This document shows, in pieces, positions 50,741 through 59,225 of a DNA stretch of 64,000 nucleotides. This DNA comes from Caldilineaceae bacterium (GTDB lineage: Bacteria > Chloroflexota > Anaerolineae > Caldilineales > Caldilineaceae), in contig JADLDO010000032.1 in NCBI GenBank assembly GCA_020846635.1, positions 1 to 64,000 on the forward strand. Reading direction: 5' to 3'. Each line of letters begins with the position of its first letter. The stretch's first letter is position 1. Below the pieces are notes generated by a model. That model saw only the letters and a program-made list of their open reading frames with translations, searched no databases and had not been told where the DNA came from. Both the position numbers and the translations under genes were made by a program.

Positions 50741-51071
50741 TGGAGACCCCTTGTTGTTTTCAGAATTTCTCTTTGATAGCTGGTTTGATGGTTGGGTTGC
50801 AATTCTCTCTGTCAGATTGAGCCGGCTTACCCCCTTTGGGCTGCTTTATGATAAACAAATCGAGGCGTGGGAGAATTGCGCTCGGTGATCCGGCCCATAC
50901 TGCCCCCTTTGCCAGAGTGCAGCTTGCGCTTGTGCCGGAAAAGCGGATGCAAACAGCGTAGCATACGAAGGTCGCAGATTTGGTCGTAAGAATGGTCGCA
51001 GAGAGTCGCAGATTACCACCTGCGTGGGCTCGCCACATCCCTGGGCACTCATAGCACTACCCTCCGCGTCG
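50741..51071. other. Intergenic region with direct repeats, no gene seen
   Basis: 330 bases upstream of the Pro-Thr repeat protein and downstream of the GT4 gene (both - strand). GTCGCAGA occurs at 50971-50978, 50995-51002 and 51005-51012, possibly an operator cluster or slippage product. It probably holds the promoter of the 50740 gene. No supported coding sequence. Confidence 0.45.
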
Positions 51072-52325
51072 TCAAGCGTACACAGAATCCCAAGCCTGAT
51101 AACGAGTGCGCCAGTGATAGGCGTCCAGCACATGGCGGCGTCCACCTTGTGCCAGTTGTTCGGCAAGGGGAGCGTTTTGCAGCACGCGCAACGTCGCATC
51201 GGCAAAGTCTGCGGGGCTGTCGGCGATCAGGATGTTCTTGCCGGGGCATGTCTCAATTCCTTCTGCGCCTATGGTCGTGCTGACAATTGGAATTGCTTTG
51301 CTCCATGCGTCCAGAATCTTAACGCGCATCCCCCCACCGGAATGGAGCGGCACAATGGATACCGCGGTCTCATCCAAATAGGGATCGAGATCGTCCACAT
51401 AGCCGGTCACGTCAAGATTTTTGGCTGGGATGCCAAAGCTCTTCAGGCTTGCCGGGGGCTGCTTGCCAATCACGGTGAGGACCGCCTCCGGCATAGCACG
51501 CAGCACTTGGGGAAAGACTTCCCTGGCGAACCAAAGGACTCCTTCGGCATTGGGTGGGTAATGCAGCCCGCCCAAGAAGGTCACACGCCGGGCGGTTGGT
51601 GCGCGCGCAGCCACCGTGACGCTTTCCGCATCGGCGCAGATGGGGATCACGCCAGCATTGCCAATCTGGATTCCCTGCTGCTGGGCCTGTCTCTGGGCTT
51701 GCTGTTGGACTGCTTCATAATCCTCACGCGTGACCCAGGTCACACGGTCGAATTGCAGGCAGGTATCCACCTCGAAGCGGGCTAACTTATGCGATTCCAA
51801 AGCCAGGATCCTGCGCTTGAGCCAATTTCCTTCATGTTCGGCCAAACGTTGTGGGATCAGGTAGACAGCGTTGTGCTGGTCGAGAACGAGCAAAGGTCGC
51901 TCTCGCCCTTGCGAACGGCGCGCGCCGGCGATCTGCCCTGTCCAGAGCGCATAGGGCGCCATCCATAGCTGATCGGCATGGATGGCATCGAAGCGCCTGC
52001 TGCCCTGCGCGAGTGTCTCCAGGAGTTGGGCCATTTCGGGCACCCAATCACGTTCAATAATGAAGGGTTTGCCCCGCAGCAAACTCTTGGCGAAATGCAT
52101 CGCATCCAGCAGCAGCGAGCGCGGCATCGGCACGCAGTGGACGGCGTGACAGATCTCGCGCAGATGACTGATGGCAGCGGGTGTGTCGCTGGTGCGCGTG
52201 AAAGAAACCAACGTCACGCTGTGCTGCTGGGCCAAATAGCGCAGCACATGATAGGCACGCACCTTTGGCCCAGCATCCAGCGGATAGGGTAGGACTTGGG
52301 TGAGAAATAAGATATTCACATTCAC
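51072..52325 (-). CDS. GT4-family glycosyltransferase
   Basis: 417 residues from GTG 52325; the codon-3 GTG is an alternative, and no clear ribosome site is visible. N-terminal LPYPLDAGPKVRAYHVLRYL resembles sugar transferases of EPS clusters, and the C-terminal HSGGGMRVKILDAWSKAIPIVST is the GT-B donor site (with D in place of the usual E in the ExxxxG-like motif). Likely adds a sugar to a lipid-linked glycan. It is separated from the halogenase-like gene upstream by a strong terminator, so it may have its own promoter. Confidence 0.86.
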   Translation of the reverse strand: MNVNILFLTQVLPYPLDAGPKVRAYHVLRYLAQQHSVTLVSFTRTSDTPAAISHLREICHAVHCVPMPRSLLLDAMHFAKSLLRGKPFIIERDWVPEMAQLLETLAQGSRRFDAIHADQLWMAPYALWTGQIAGARRSQGRERPLLVLDQHNAVYLIPQRLAEHEGNWLKRRILALESHKLARFEVDTCLQFDRVTWVTREDYEAVQQQAQRQAQQQGIQIGNAGVIPICADAESVTVAARAPTARRVTFLGGLHYPPNAEGVLWFAREVFPQVLRAMPEAVLTVIGKQPPASLKSFGIPAKNLDVTGYVDDLDPYLDETAVSIVPLHSGGGMRVKILDAWSKAIPIVSTTIGAEGIETCPGKNILIADSPADFADATLRVLQNAPLAEQLAQGGRRHVLDAYHWRTRYQAWDSVYA

Positions 52326-52368
52326 TACCGGGTGATGTGCAGTTGGTGATCAGAGTATGCACAGGGAT

Positions 52369-52409
52369 GAGCAGGGCATGTTCGACGCCCCATCGAACAT
52401 GCCCTGCTC
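52369..52409 (-). terminator. Perfect 17-bp hairpin directly after the halogenase-like gene
   Basis: Arms 52369-52385 and 52393-52409 (GAGCAGGGCATGTTCGA and its exact complement) with a 7-base loop. It abuts the stop codon (52410-52412). This is the strongest terminator-like structure in the window and marks the end of the 64000-52410 transcription block. Confidence 0.8.
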
Positions 52410-53945
52410 TTAGAAAGTCGCCTCGGCTAAGGCCCCTTGTTCGATGGCCCGCTCTTCGGGCGTCTGGTTCTCGTTGGTGCGCGCTAAACCCAATCGCGGG
52501 CGGGTCGTGACATAAAGCCCATTGACTGCATCCTCGATGTCCAGCGAGCCGACACCTTCAACATGGTTAAAGAAGCGTTTGTTTTCCAGCACCGGCTTGG
52601 CTTGTATCTCTAGCTGGCGCTGCAAAAGCTCTTTATCCGAACGCAACTCAAGATTCTCTTGCAGCCTGTGTAACATCTCTTGCAAAACAACCTGTTGAGT
52701 GGCTTCTGAGCGGTGACGCACATCGACCAGATCATCGACGCCCGACATCAGTGTCGTGAAGGCGCTCTGTAGGTCGCTGCTTGGCGCATCCTGGCTAGAA
52801 AGCTGGCGCGCTGTCCAGAAAATGGTGTCCTTGCCCTCGCCATCGTACTGATTGTAGAAAGCCGAGAGAAAGACGAAATAGCGCAGGAAGGAGTAGCGAT
52901 AGCTCTTGTCATAGAAGGCGCGTGCTTCTTCCTCGCTCACTTCGCCGCGTATCACGCTGGCATAGCTGGCGGATGCCAACAGCCCGCTCAACATGGCAAG
53001 ATGCACGCCGGTGGAGAGCAAGGGGTCTAGAAAACAGGCTGCATCCCCGGAGAGCATATAGCCGGGGCCGGCAAATTGCTCAGATGTATAGGAATAATCC
53101 GTCTCGACATGCATTTGCGGGCGCATTGTGCCCGGCTCAAGCATGTGGGTGATGGTGGCAGAATCGGCAATGCACTTTGCATAAATCTCTTCAACCGAGG
53201 AGTTGGCGCGCATCTCCTTAAACATTTCCTTGTGCAGAACGATGCCCACGCTCATGGTTCCATCGCTCAAGGGAATGGCCCAGATCCAGCCCGAAGGTAT
53301 GGAGATTGTGGCGATGGCCCCCTCTTTTCTGCCCTCAAAGCGTCGGGTGTTCTCCCAATAGCCCCACACGCCCACGTTCTTGAAGGCTTCGTGATACCGC
53401 CGGTTATGCAGATAGCGAGAAGTCATAATCCCCGCCCGGCCCGAAGCATCGATCAGGTAATCGAAACTGATTTCGGTCACGCCATTGCCATTTTCCCCTG
53501 CATCCAATTTTGCTCTGACCGGTCGTTTTGATTCCGGGTCAAAAAGGATCTCGCGCACTTCCACCCCTTCAAAGACTTGGACGCCCTGGCTGCGGGCGTG
53601 CTTGAGCAGATGATGGTCAAAGATGGCGCGGTCTACCTGGAAGCTGTAGCTGTTTCTGCCGCTCAGTTCACCAAAGATGAGATCCCATTGCTGCTTGCCC
53701 CACTCAATGTGCGCCCCGGATTTGCGTTGGAAACCGGCCTGCTCAATCGTCTCGCGCACACCGAGCAGTTCGAGAAATGTCAGCACCGAGGGCAGGAGTG
53801 ATTCGCCAATGTGGTAACGGGGAAAGATTGCCTTCTCGACCAGGACTACATCAATCCCTTCGCGCGCTAACATCGTTGCTGCGGTTGTGCCGGCGGGGCC
53901 ACCACCAATGACAAGGACCGTGGATCTCGCTGGAATGTGTGTCAT
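52410..53945 (-). CDS. Flavin-dependent halogenase-like protein
   Basis: 511 residues from ATG 53945 (open to 53984). FAD-binding GGGPAG (14-19), FPRYHIGESLLP (41-52), Lys 75 in RKSGAHIEWG at the position of the chloramine Lys, GWIWAIPLSDG (219-229) containing the WxWxIP signature, and GDAACFLDPLLSTGVHLA. These match halogenases acting on phenolic or pyrrolyl substrates, often carrier-bound; WxWxIP separates them from plain monooxygenases. The C-terminal 130 residues are longer than in small halogenases. A non-halogenating relative is possible. It is last in the block with an acyl-AMP ligase and free ACP, which could present its substrate. No flavin reductase was seen. Confidence 0.78.
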   Translation of the reverse strand: MTHIPARSTVLVIGGGPAGTTAATMLAREGIDVVLVEKAIFPRYHIGESLLPSVLTFLELLGVRETIEQAGFQRKSGAHIEWGKQQWDLIFGELSGRNSYSFQVDRAIFDHHLLKHARSQGVQVFEGVEVREILFDPESKRPVRAKLDAGENGNGVTEISFDYLIDASGRAGIMTSRYLHNRRYHEAFKNVGVWGYWENTRRFEGRKEGAIATISIPSGWIWAIPLSDGTMSVGIVLHKEMFKEMRANSSVEEIYAKCIADSATITHMLEPGTMRPQMHVETDYSYTSEQFAGPGYMLSGDAACFLDPLLSTGVHLAMLSGLLASASYASVIRGEVSEEEARAFYDKSYRYSFLRYFVFLSAFYNQYDGEGKDTIFWTARQLSSQDAPSSDLQSAFTTLMSGVDDLVDVRHRSEATQQVVLQEMLHRLQENLELRSDKELLQRQLEIQAKPVLENKRFFNHVEGVGSLDIEDAVNGLYVTTRPRLGLARTNENQTPEERAIEQGALAEATF

Positions 53946-54010
53946 TGTTCTACCTGTCGAACCTTTCTGACTAGAGTGCTGCATGGACCAAGATAACAGG
54001 ATAATTCACG

Positions 54011-54859
54011 CTATTCTTCAAAGAATGCGTGCCAAACCGTACCCTCAAATTGCTCCTTGAGTTCGGCGTAATTGGTAATGGAGGCGGAAAGTGAAGCGTC
54101 AGACTGGCGATGAGTTTCTGGCGTGAGCCCTTGCGGCTCGACGCCCAGAAAATGCTGCACACGCTTCATCTCGGCTTGATAGTCACGCGCAAGCAGTTCA
54201 TAGCGAATGTCGAGCATGGCGTGGTTGGCGAAGAAGCGAGCATACTCGTTTTCCCATGCCCTTGTCTGCACAAAATCCGCCAAACATTCCTCATAATCAA
54301 GCGCAACCGGCGCGTGGGGCTCGCGCTCGCCGGAGACATTGACCCAGCGGTCAGTCGCCATCGCTCTCTTTCGGGAAAGATGGATCTTGAGCAAATTATC
54401 GCGTTTGATGTGGATGACCTTTAGCTCCGGCTGGGCAGCCAAATACTCCCAAACCGGCTGCCATTGTGCGCTGTGTGCATGGTAGTAGAAGATTTTGAAG
54501 CCGACGCTCTGGATTGTCTTTGGCACGCTGCGGAAGATCTCCGTTTCCAGAAAACAGACCGGGTCGTTGCGAAACAAGGCCAGGAGTTGCGGCGACTCTG
54601 GATAGCCGGAGAGCCCCCAACTGATCATGGCGTCATTCTGAAAGAGTTCGCCAAATGCCCTGATCCGGCGGTGAGAGTTGAGCAGCCCGCGCAAAAAATT
54701 GGAGCCACTGCGTGAGCGGCCCAAAATCACGAACTTGGTATAATCCTTGTGTTTCCCCATATTCTCCAGATAGCGTGCGGCCTGATGGCGCTGTGGATGG
54801 GCCAATGTCTGCATGTTACGCACTTTCTGCAGGAGTTGGTTGATGGTGGTCTTGAGCAT
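54011..54859 (-). CDS. Sulfotransferase family protein
   Basis: 282 residues. The PAPS 5'-phosphosulfate loop is FVILGRSRSGSNFLRGLL (43-60), and a 3'-phosphate-binding segment HIKRDNLLKIHLSRKRA follows with Arg/Ser in place. This is the pattern of bacterial carbohydrate/lipid sulfotransferases (Stf0-like). It would add sulfate to a sugar or to the acyl product of the block. A phosphatase/sulfatase-superfamily hydrolase is encoded at 62069. The gene lies between the acyltransferase and the halogenase-like gene, all on one strand. Confidence 0.83.
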   Translation of the reverse strand: MLKTTINQLLQKVRNMQTLAHPQRHQAARYLENMGKHKDYTKFVILGRSRSGSNFLRGLLNSHRRIRAFGELFQNDAMISWGLSGYPESPQLLALFRNDPVCFLETEIFRSVPKTIQSVGFKIFYYHAHSAQWQPVWEYLAAQPELKVIHIKRDNLLKIHLSRKRAMATDRWVNVSGEREPHAPVALDYEECLADFVQTRAWENEYARFFANHAMLDIRYELLARDYQAEMKRVQHFLGVEPQGLTPETHRQSDASLSASITNYAELKEQFEGTVWHAFFEE

Positions 54860-54892
54860 CTGTCTGTTACCTGAGATAGCCGAGGTACGAAG

Positions 54893-54918
54893 CTAGCCAA
54901 ACAGACTAGCCAAACACA
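54893..54918 (-). repeat. 13-bp tandem duplication spanning a stop codon
   Basis: CTAGCCAAACAGA (54893-54905) and CTAGCCAAACACA (54906-54918). The stop of the acyltransferase gene (54906-54908) is in the second copy; a second TAG follows 13 bases later in another frame. Confidence 0.8.
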
Positions 54919-55952
54919 TAGGGATGGGCGACACGGGTGGGCGTGGCGGACAATAGATTCATCATGAGCAGCGGGATGGCGAGCGCCATGATAAAGACCG
55001 GCGCGGCGATGAGCAGGGGGAAACTCGTCAGCCCCGGCAGCAGATCGCGAATCGCCGTGAGCGCTAGATCAATGACAAGCAGATGGGTTAAATAGAGTCC
55101 ATAGGAACGTTTGCCGAGATATTCCACCTGAGTCACCTGGGGAATCCAGTTACGCTTGATCAAAGGGACCAGCATCACAAAGGTCAATGGATAGAGATGG
55201 ACTGCCATCGGCAACCTGACGATCCCCGCTGTGTGCAAGACATCAAGCCCATAGAAGATGATCGTGAGCGCCACCAGCAGAGGCCAGATGCGCTGTAGCC
55301 ACGGCTGGATGCGCTTGAGATTCAACGCATAGACCAGCCCCAGGGGGAAATAGATGCCCCAGAGGGCCAGCGTTTTGCCCAGGATCGGGAGTGACAGAAT
55401 TTGGCTTCCGCCTGGCAGGGTGACATTCAACGTGCCGGGGTATTCCACGATGATGAGAAATAGTTGGTAGAGCGCAATCAGCACAATGAGCGCCAGCCCA
55501 TAGCGCTTGGCGACAGCCGCAAGCGGCACAGAGATGGCATAAAAGAAGATCAGCAAGGGTACAAAATGAAACGGATAGCCCACGGCAAGGCTTTTTACAT
55601 AGCCAACCGCGCTTTGGCTCTCATGTCTCTGGAAAAAGACGAGCAGATAAAAGAGGGCTGACCAGACGACATAGGGCCAGATCAAACGGCGCAGCGCCGA
55701 CTGAACGGTGTGCCAGGAGAGCTTGGGCGGATTGCCGCGTGCAGCATAGGCAATAAAGCTGCCGGAGATAAACAAGAAGAGCGGCACAGCAACCTTGCCC
55801 AATCTGTGCAGCACGATCAGCGTGTAGAATGCCCAGTCATGTGGCAGAACGACGCCTGCGGTTTGCAGCCAGGTAATCTGTAGGTCGATGGTGTGATGGA
55901 GCACGACAAGGAGGATTGCCAGCCCGCTGAGTGCTGTCAACTGACGATTCAT
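54906..55952 (-). CDS. Acyltransferase-3 family membrane protein (OafA-like)
   Basis: 348 residues; GAGG is 8 bases before the ATG. About 10 TM helices. N-terminal TALSGLAILLVVLHHTID has the family's catalytic His region, and PLFLFISGSFI and YLGKRSYGLYLTHLLVID are typical later blocks. Members transfer acyl groups (often acetyl) to surface sugars across the membrane. With an ACP and an acyl-AMP ligase in the block, this enzyme may move a tailored acyl group to the glycan. No SGNH domain is fused. Confidence 0.88.
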   Translation of the reverse strand: MNRQLTALSGLAILLVVLHHTIDLQITWLQTAGVVLPHDWAFYTLIVLHRLGKVAVPLFLFISGSFIAYAARGNPPKLSWHTVQSALRRLIWPYVVWSALFYLLVFFQRHESQSAVGYVKSLAVGYPFHFVPLLIFFYAISVPLAAVAKRYGLALIVLIALYQLFLIIVEYPGTLNVTLPGGSQILSLPILGKTLALWGIYFPLGLVYALNLKRIQPWLQRIWPLLVALTIIFYGLDVLHTAGIVRLPMAVHLYPLTFVMLVPLIKRNWIPQVTQVEYLGKRSYGLYLTHLLVIDLALTAIRDLLPGLTSFPLLIAAPVFIMALAIPLLMMNLLSATPTRVAHPYVFG

Positions 55953-55988
55953 ACGCTTTGCCTCTGTGAGAGAAAATTGAGCTACCTA

Positions 55989-56975
55989 TCAGTCGTCAAT
56001 GCCAAGCGGAGGTGTCCGCAAGTACTGCGTTGTACGCTCTTTGCGAATCAGGTCATCGAATACCCGCTGCACCTGCTCTTCGGTCAGGTTGACTGTTTCG
56101 GCAACCTCGCCAATGGGAATGTCGTGTTCGAGCGCATACCAGAGCAGGTCCATCAACTCGAAGGGCAGCCGGAAAAAGAATTCCTCTTGTGTGCTGCTTG
56201 CGCTGTAGGTATCGGATGTGGGCGGGCGGGTCAGAATCCCCTGCGGCACGTCGAGATAGCGCGCCAACTGGTAGACCTGCGTCTTGTACAGGTGTGCGAT
56301 GGGCTTCACATCCATCGCACCATCGCCATACTTCACAAAGAAACCTTGCTCATGTTCGTTTCTCGGGGGCGTGCCAATGACGGCGTAGTCGCGTAGTTCG
56401 GCGTGATAATAGAGCAAGGCGGCGCGTGTGCGCTGCTTGAAGTTGGAGGCAGCCACAATCTGGCGCAATTGTGCCGGATGCAGCCGCTTGGTCGTCTCTT
56501 CACCCTCCGGGCTGATGATGGTCGCGCTGAATACATTCAGCGTGTCTTTGTCCAACAGGCCAGGGGGAAGCGTGATCTTGAGCTTGTAGGTGCGATCATA
56601 TTCGGGAAAGACGCTGCGTACGGCCTCATCACGCCGCGCATAGCAGCCAAAACCAATCAGCGGGCCGGTGATCTCCTCGACGATGGGCGAGACGCCGACC
56701 TGGCGGCAGACCTGACGTGCCAGCCGCGCGCTCTCTGGGCTTGACTCCGCTTCGGGCAGCAGCAAGGGGATCACATGGTCTTTGCCCAATGCGCGCACTG
56801 CCAGCGTCAGCACCACTGCCGAGTCCACGCCACCGCTGACGCCGAGCACACCCCCGCGCCGTTTGAGCTTGTCAAAGATGGCGCGGCGCAATTTCTCGCA
56901 GATCCGCTCGACCTCTTGTTCAACATCGAGCTTGAGAATATCCGTATGGAAGGGCGCAACCCTCGTCGAAATCAT
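55989..56975 (-). CDS. NadE-like ATP-dependent amidating enzyme
   Basis: ATG 56975 with GAGGAG 9 bases upstream is preferred to TTG 57011; 328 residues. PP-loop GVSGGVDSAVVLTLA (SGGVDS at 47-52), VIGTPPRNEHEQGFFVKYGDG and DVKPIAHLYKTQVYQLARYL follow NH3-dependent NAD synthetases. A standard NadE has GTGN where this protein has GTPP, and it carries an insertion with GCYARRDEAVR. There is no nitrilase glutaminase domain. It may be a paralogue that adenylates and amidates a carboxylate on the glycan or acyl product instead of NaAD. A housekeeping NAD synthetase is not excluded. Confidence 0.8.
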   Translation of the reverse strand: MISTRVAPFHTDILKLDVEQEVERICEKLRRAIFDKLKRRGGVLGVSGGVDSAVVLTLAVRALGKDHVIPLLLPEAESSPESARLARQVCRQVGVSPIVEEITGPLIGFGCYARRDEAVRSVFPEYDRTYKLKITLPPGLLDKDTLNVFSATIISPEGEETTKRLHPAQLRQIVAASNFKQRTRAALLYYHAELRDYAVIGTPPRNEHEQGFFVKYGDGAMDVKPIAHLYKTQVYQLARYLDVPQGILTRPPTSDTYSASSTQEEFFFRLPFELMDLLWYALEHDIPIGEVAETVNLTEEQVQRVFDDLIRKERTTQYLRTPPLGIDD

Positions 56976-57038
56976 TGGGTAGATCTCCTCAATAACGTTG
57001 TGATTGTTCAAGCAAACCGCCCAGGGCTAAAGCCGCAG

Positions 57039-57116
57039 GGCTACCAAACAACGCCCCTTGAAAGGGGCTTAAGACGCGGCTCACCAAGCCCCTTTCAAGG
57101 GGCGTCGCTCATAGCC
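57039..57116. repeat. REP/MITE-like element: 20-bp perfect inverted repeat with nested palindromes
   Basis: Arms ACGCCCCTTGAAAGGGGCTT (57051-57070) and its exact complement (57086-57105), loop of 15. Each arm is itself palindromic (CCCCTT/AAGGGG). Outer GGCTA (57039-57043) and TAGCC (57112-57116) extend the pairing, and GGGCTAAAGCC precedes it. It lies between nadE-like and asnB-like genes, and may be a mobile palindromic element or a transcription attenuator. Confidence 0.7.
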
Positions 57117-57167
57117 GCGCCCAGGGGGCTCCCGTTTTAACCTCCGGCGGCGGCTTACCAGGTGGAG

Positions 57168-59225
57168 CTAGACAGCCACTACCTGCCCACGGGCGACGAC
57201 TTTGCGTTCGCCAGCGTATGGTTCGGCGTGGTGAAGCGTCGAGGGGCCTAGTTGGGCCGCGACGAACTGTTGGTGTACCAACTGTGTGGAGAGGATGCCG
57301 GTGAGCGCCATCTCGTCGGTTTCGCCTAAGTCGCCAAAGCGTTCAAGCTTCTTCAGCAGGTTGGCAACCGCCAACGGCTCGAAATATCCACTCTTGCCGA
57401 TCGCTGCCGGGGAGAGCAGATCGCCTACCCACTCCAGCGGCTTGCCATTCGGAAAGAAGCTGTGTTGGATGGGCGCGCGATAGGGGCGCTTTGGGCGGCT
57501 CCAAATCTCTTCGGGCAGCAAGTCGCGCAGCGCCCGCTTCAACAGGTACTTCTCGGTAAGCCCGCGCAGCTTGAAATGGGGCGGTAACTGGTTGCAGAAT
57601 TCCACGACGCGATAGTCGAGGAAGGGGAAGCGCCCCTCAACCGAATGGGCCATCGCAACCCGATCACCCTGCGACGACAATAGGTACTCACTCAGAAAGA
57701 TCGTGCTCTCGAGGTACTGGGCGCGCGCTTGTGGCTCCCAATCGGCAAAGTCTGCGGGAATCTCGATGTCGTCTATCGAAGATCGAGCGCTGCCTGTGAG
57801 CGTCTGCCGCATCTCCTGAGAAAAGAAGCGTTTGGCGCGGCTGGTGTTGGCCCAGCGAATCTGGTGCGAATAGTCGGGCGCGTCAATCTCCTCCAAACGC
57901 TTGCCAAAGAACTGGCGCAGATAGGCGTCATTGCTCTGGGCGAGGTTGGCGATGTAGGGATAGAGCTTGCGTAGCAGCGCCGGGCGCGCAAGCGAATCCG
58001 GTTCTTTAGCCCAACGCCTGCGAATCTTGGCCTCTTTGAAGATGTTGTAGCCGGCCAAAAACTCGTCTGCCCCCTCACCCGTAAGGACGACCTTGAAGCC
58101 ATGTTCGTGAACCAGCTTGGAGAGCAGATAGAGCGGCGCAGGCGATGTACGCAGCAGCGGTGTTTCTGTGTGCCACACCACTTCGGGAAAGACATTGCCG
58201 ATTTCGTCACTTGTGCATTGAATGGCATGGTGGCGAGTCTTTAGCTTTTTCGCCATAGCACGCTGGAAGGCGCTTTCGTCATAGCTTTCGTCAACAAAGC
58301 CCCTCTCGTCGGCAAAGCCAATTGAAAATGTCTCCAATGTGCGGTTGGTGTAGTGATGAATCAACGCCGCAATCGTGGATGAATCCAGCCCGCCGCTGAG
58401 ATATGCGCCCACCGGCACATCGGCGCGCAGGCGAATTTGTGTGGCGTCGATCAGCAGGTGGCGCAATTCGGCTACGGCGTCATCTTCCGACAGGTCATAC
58501 CGCTTTTGCGCCTGCGGGAACTGGAGCCGCCAATAGCGCTCAATCTGTAGCGCTTGCTCCGCACCCACGGTGAGCCAATGCCCAGGGGGCAGCGTGTGGA
58601 TGTTCTTAAAGGCTGTGCGCGGTGGTAGCGGACTCCAAAAGGTGAAGATTTGGTCAAGCGTGACCTCATCAAGTTCTGCGCGCACTCCCGGCAGGGAGAA
58701 GAGCGCCTTGATCTCAGAGGCGAAGATCAGCGTGCCTTCGTGAAGTGTGTAATAGAGCGGGCGCACGCCCAGCCGGTCGCGCGCAATCCACAGCGCGTGC
58801 TGGCGTTCGTCCCAAATGGCAAAGACAAACTGCCCGTTCAACTGCTGCACGCACTCCATTCCATACTCCTCATACAGATGGAGAATCACCTCTGTATCGG
58901 AGTCGGTGGTAAAGGTATGTCCCAGCCATTCCAGCTCGGCGCGCAGCTCGACATAATTGAAGATTTCGCCGTTAAAGACAATCCACAGCGAACCATCTTC
59001 GTTGCCGATGGGCTGCTGACCACCCCCCAGATCGATGATGCTCAGGCGTGCGCTGCCCAGGCCAATGCAGCTCTGTTCATCTTGAAAGGTGTAGATGCCA
59101 ACTTGGTCGGGGCCGCGGTGGTGGATGCTGTGCAGCATCCGCTCAAGATGAGTGATCTCTACAGGAGAGACACCTCCTGCGGCGCGTTTGCCGTTTAGGT
59201 TCAACATGCCGACGATGCCACACAT
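57168..59225 (-). CDS. asnB: Asparagine synthetase B-type glutamine amidotransferase
   Basis: 685 residues. N-terminal Cys 2 (MCGIVG) is the glutaminase nucleophile, with HHRGPDQ and FNGEIFNY for the class II domain. The synthetase domain has SGGLDSS at 277-283 and later SQGDRVAMAHSVEGRFPFLDY. It is slightly longer than AsnB (about 620), with a C-terminal extension. Homologues in polysaccharide clusters are thought to amidate uronic or acyl acids rather than aspartate. Its ATG overlaps the ligase stop by one base (TAATG), so it is probably made together with the ligase and ACP and works on the same intermediate. Confidence 0.9.
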   Translation of the reverse strand: MCGIVGMLNLNGKRAAGGVSPVEITHLERMLHSIHHRGPDQVGIYTFQDEQSCIGLGSARLSIIDLGGGQQPIGNEDGSLWIVFNGEIFNYVELRAELEWLGHTFTTDSDTEVILHLYEEYGMECVQQLNGQFVFAIWDERQHALWIARDRLGVRPLYYTLHEGTLIFASEIKALFSLPGVRAELDEVTLDQIFTFWSPLPPRTAFKNIHTLPPGHWLTVGAEQALQIERYWRLQFPQAQKRYDLSEDDAVAELRHLLIDATQIRLRADVPVGAYLSGGLDSSTIAALIHHYTNRTLETFSIGFADERGFVDESYDESAFQRAMAKKLKTRHHAIQCTSDEIGNVFPEVVWHTETPLLRTSPAPLYLLSKLVHEHGFKVVLTGEGADEFLAGYNIFKEAKIRRRWAKEPDSLARPALLRKLYPYIANLAQSNDAYLRQFFGKRLEEIDAPDYSHQIRWANTSRAKRFFSQEMRQTLTGSARSSIDDIEIPADFADWEPQARAQYLESTIFLSEYLLSSQGDRVAMAHSVEGRFPFLDYRVVEFCNQLPPHFKLRGLTEKYLLKRALRDLLPEEIWSRPKRPYRAPIQHSFFPNGKPLEWVGDLLSPAAIGKSGYFEPLAVANLLKKLERFGDLGETDEMALTGILSTQLVHQQFVAAQLGPSTLHHAEPYAGERKVVARGQVVAV

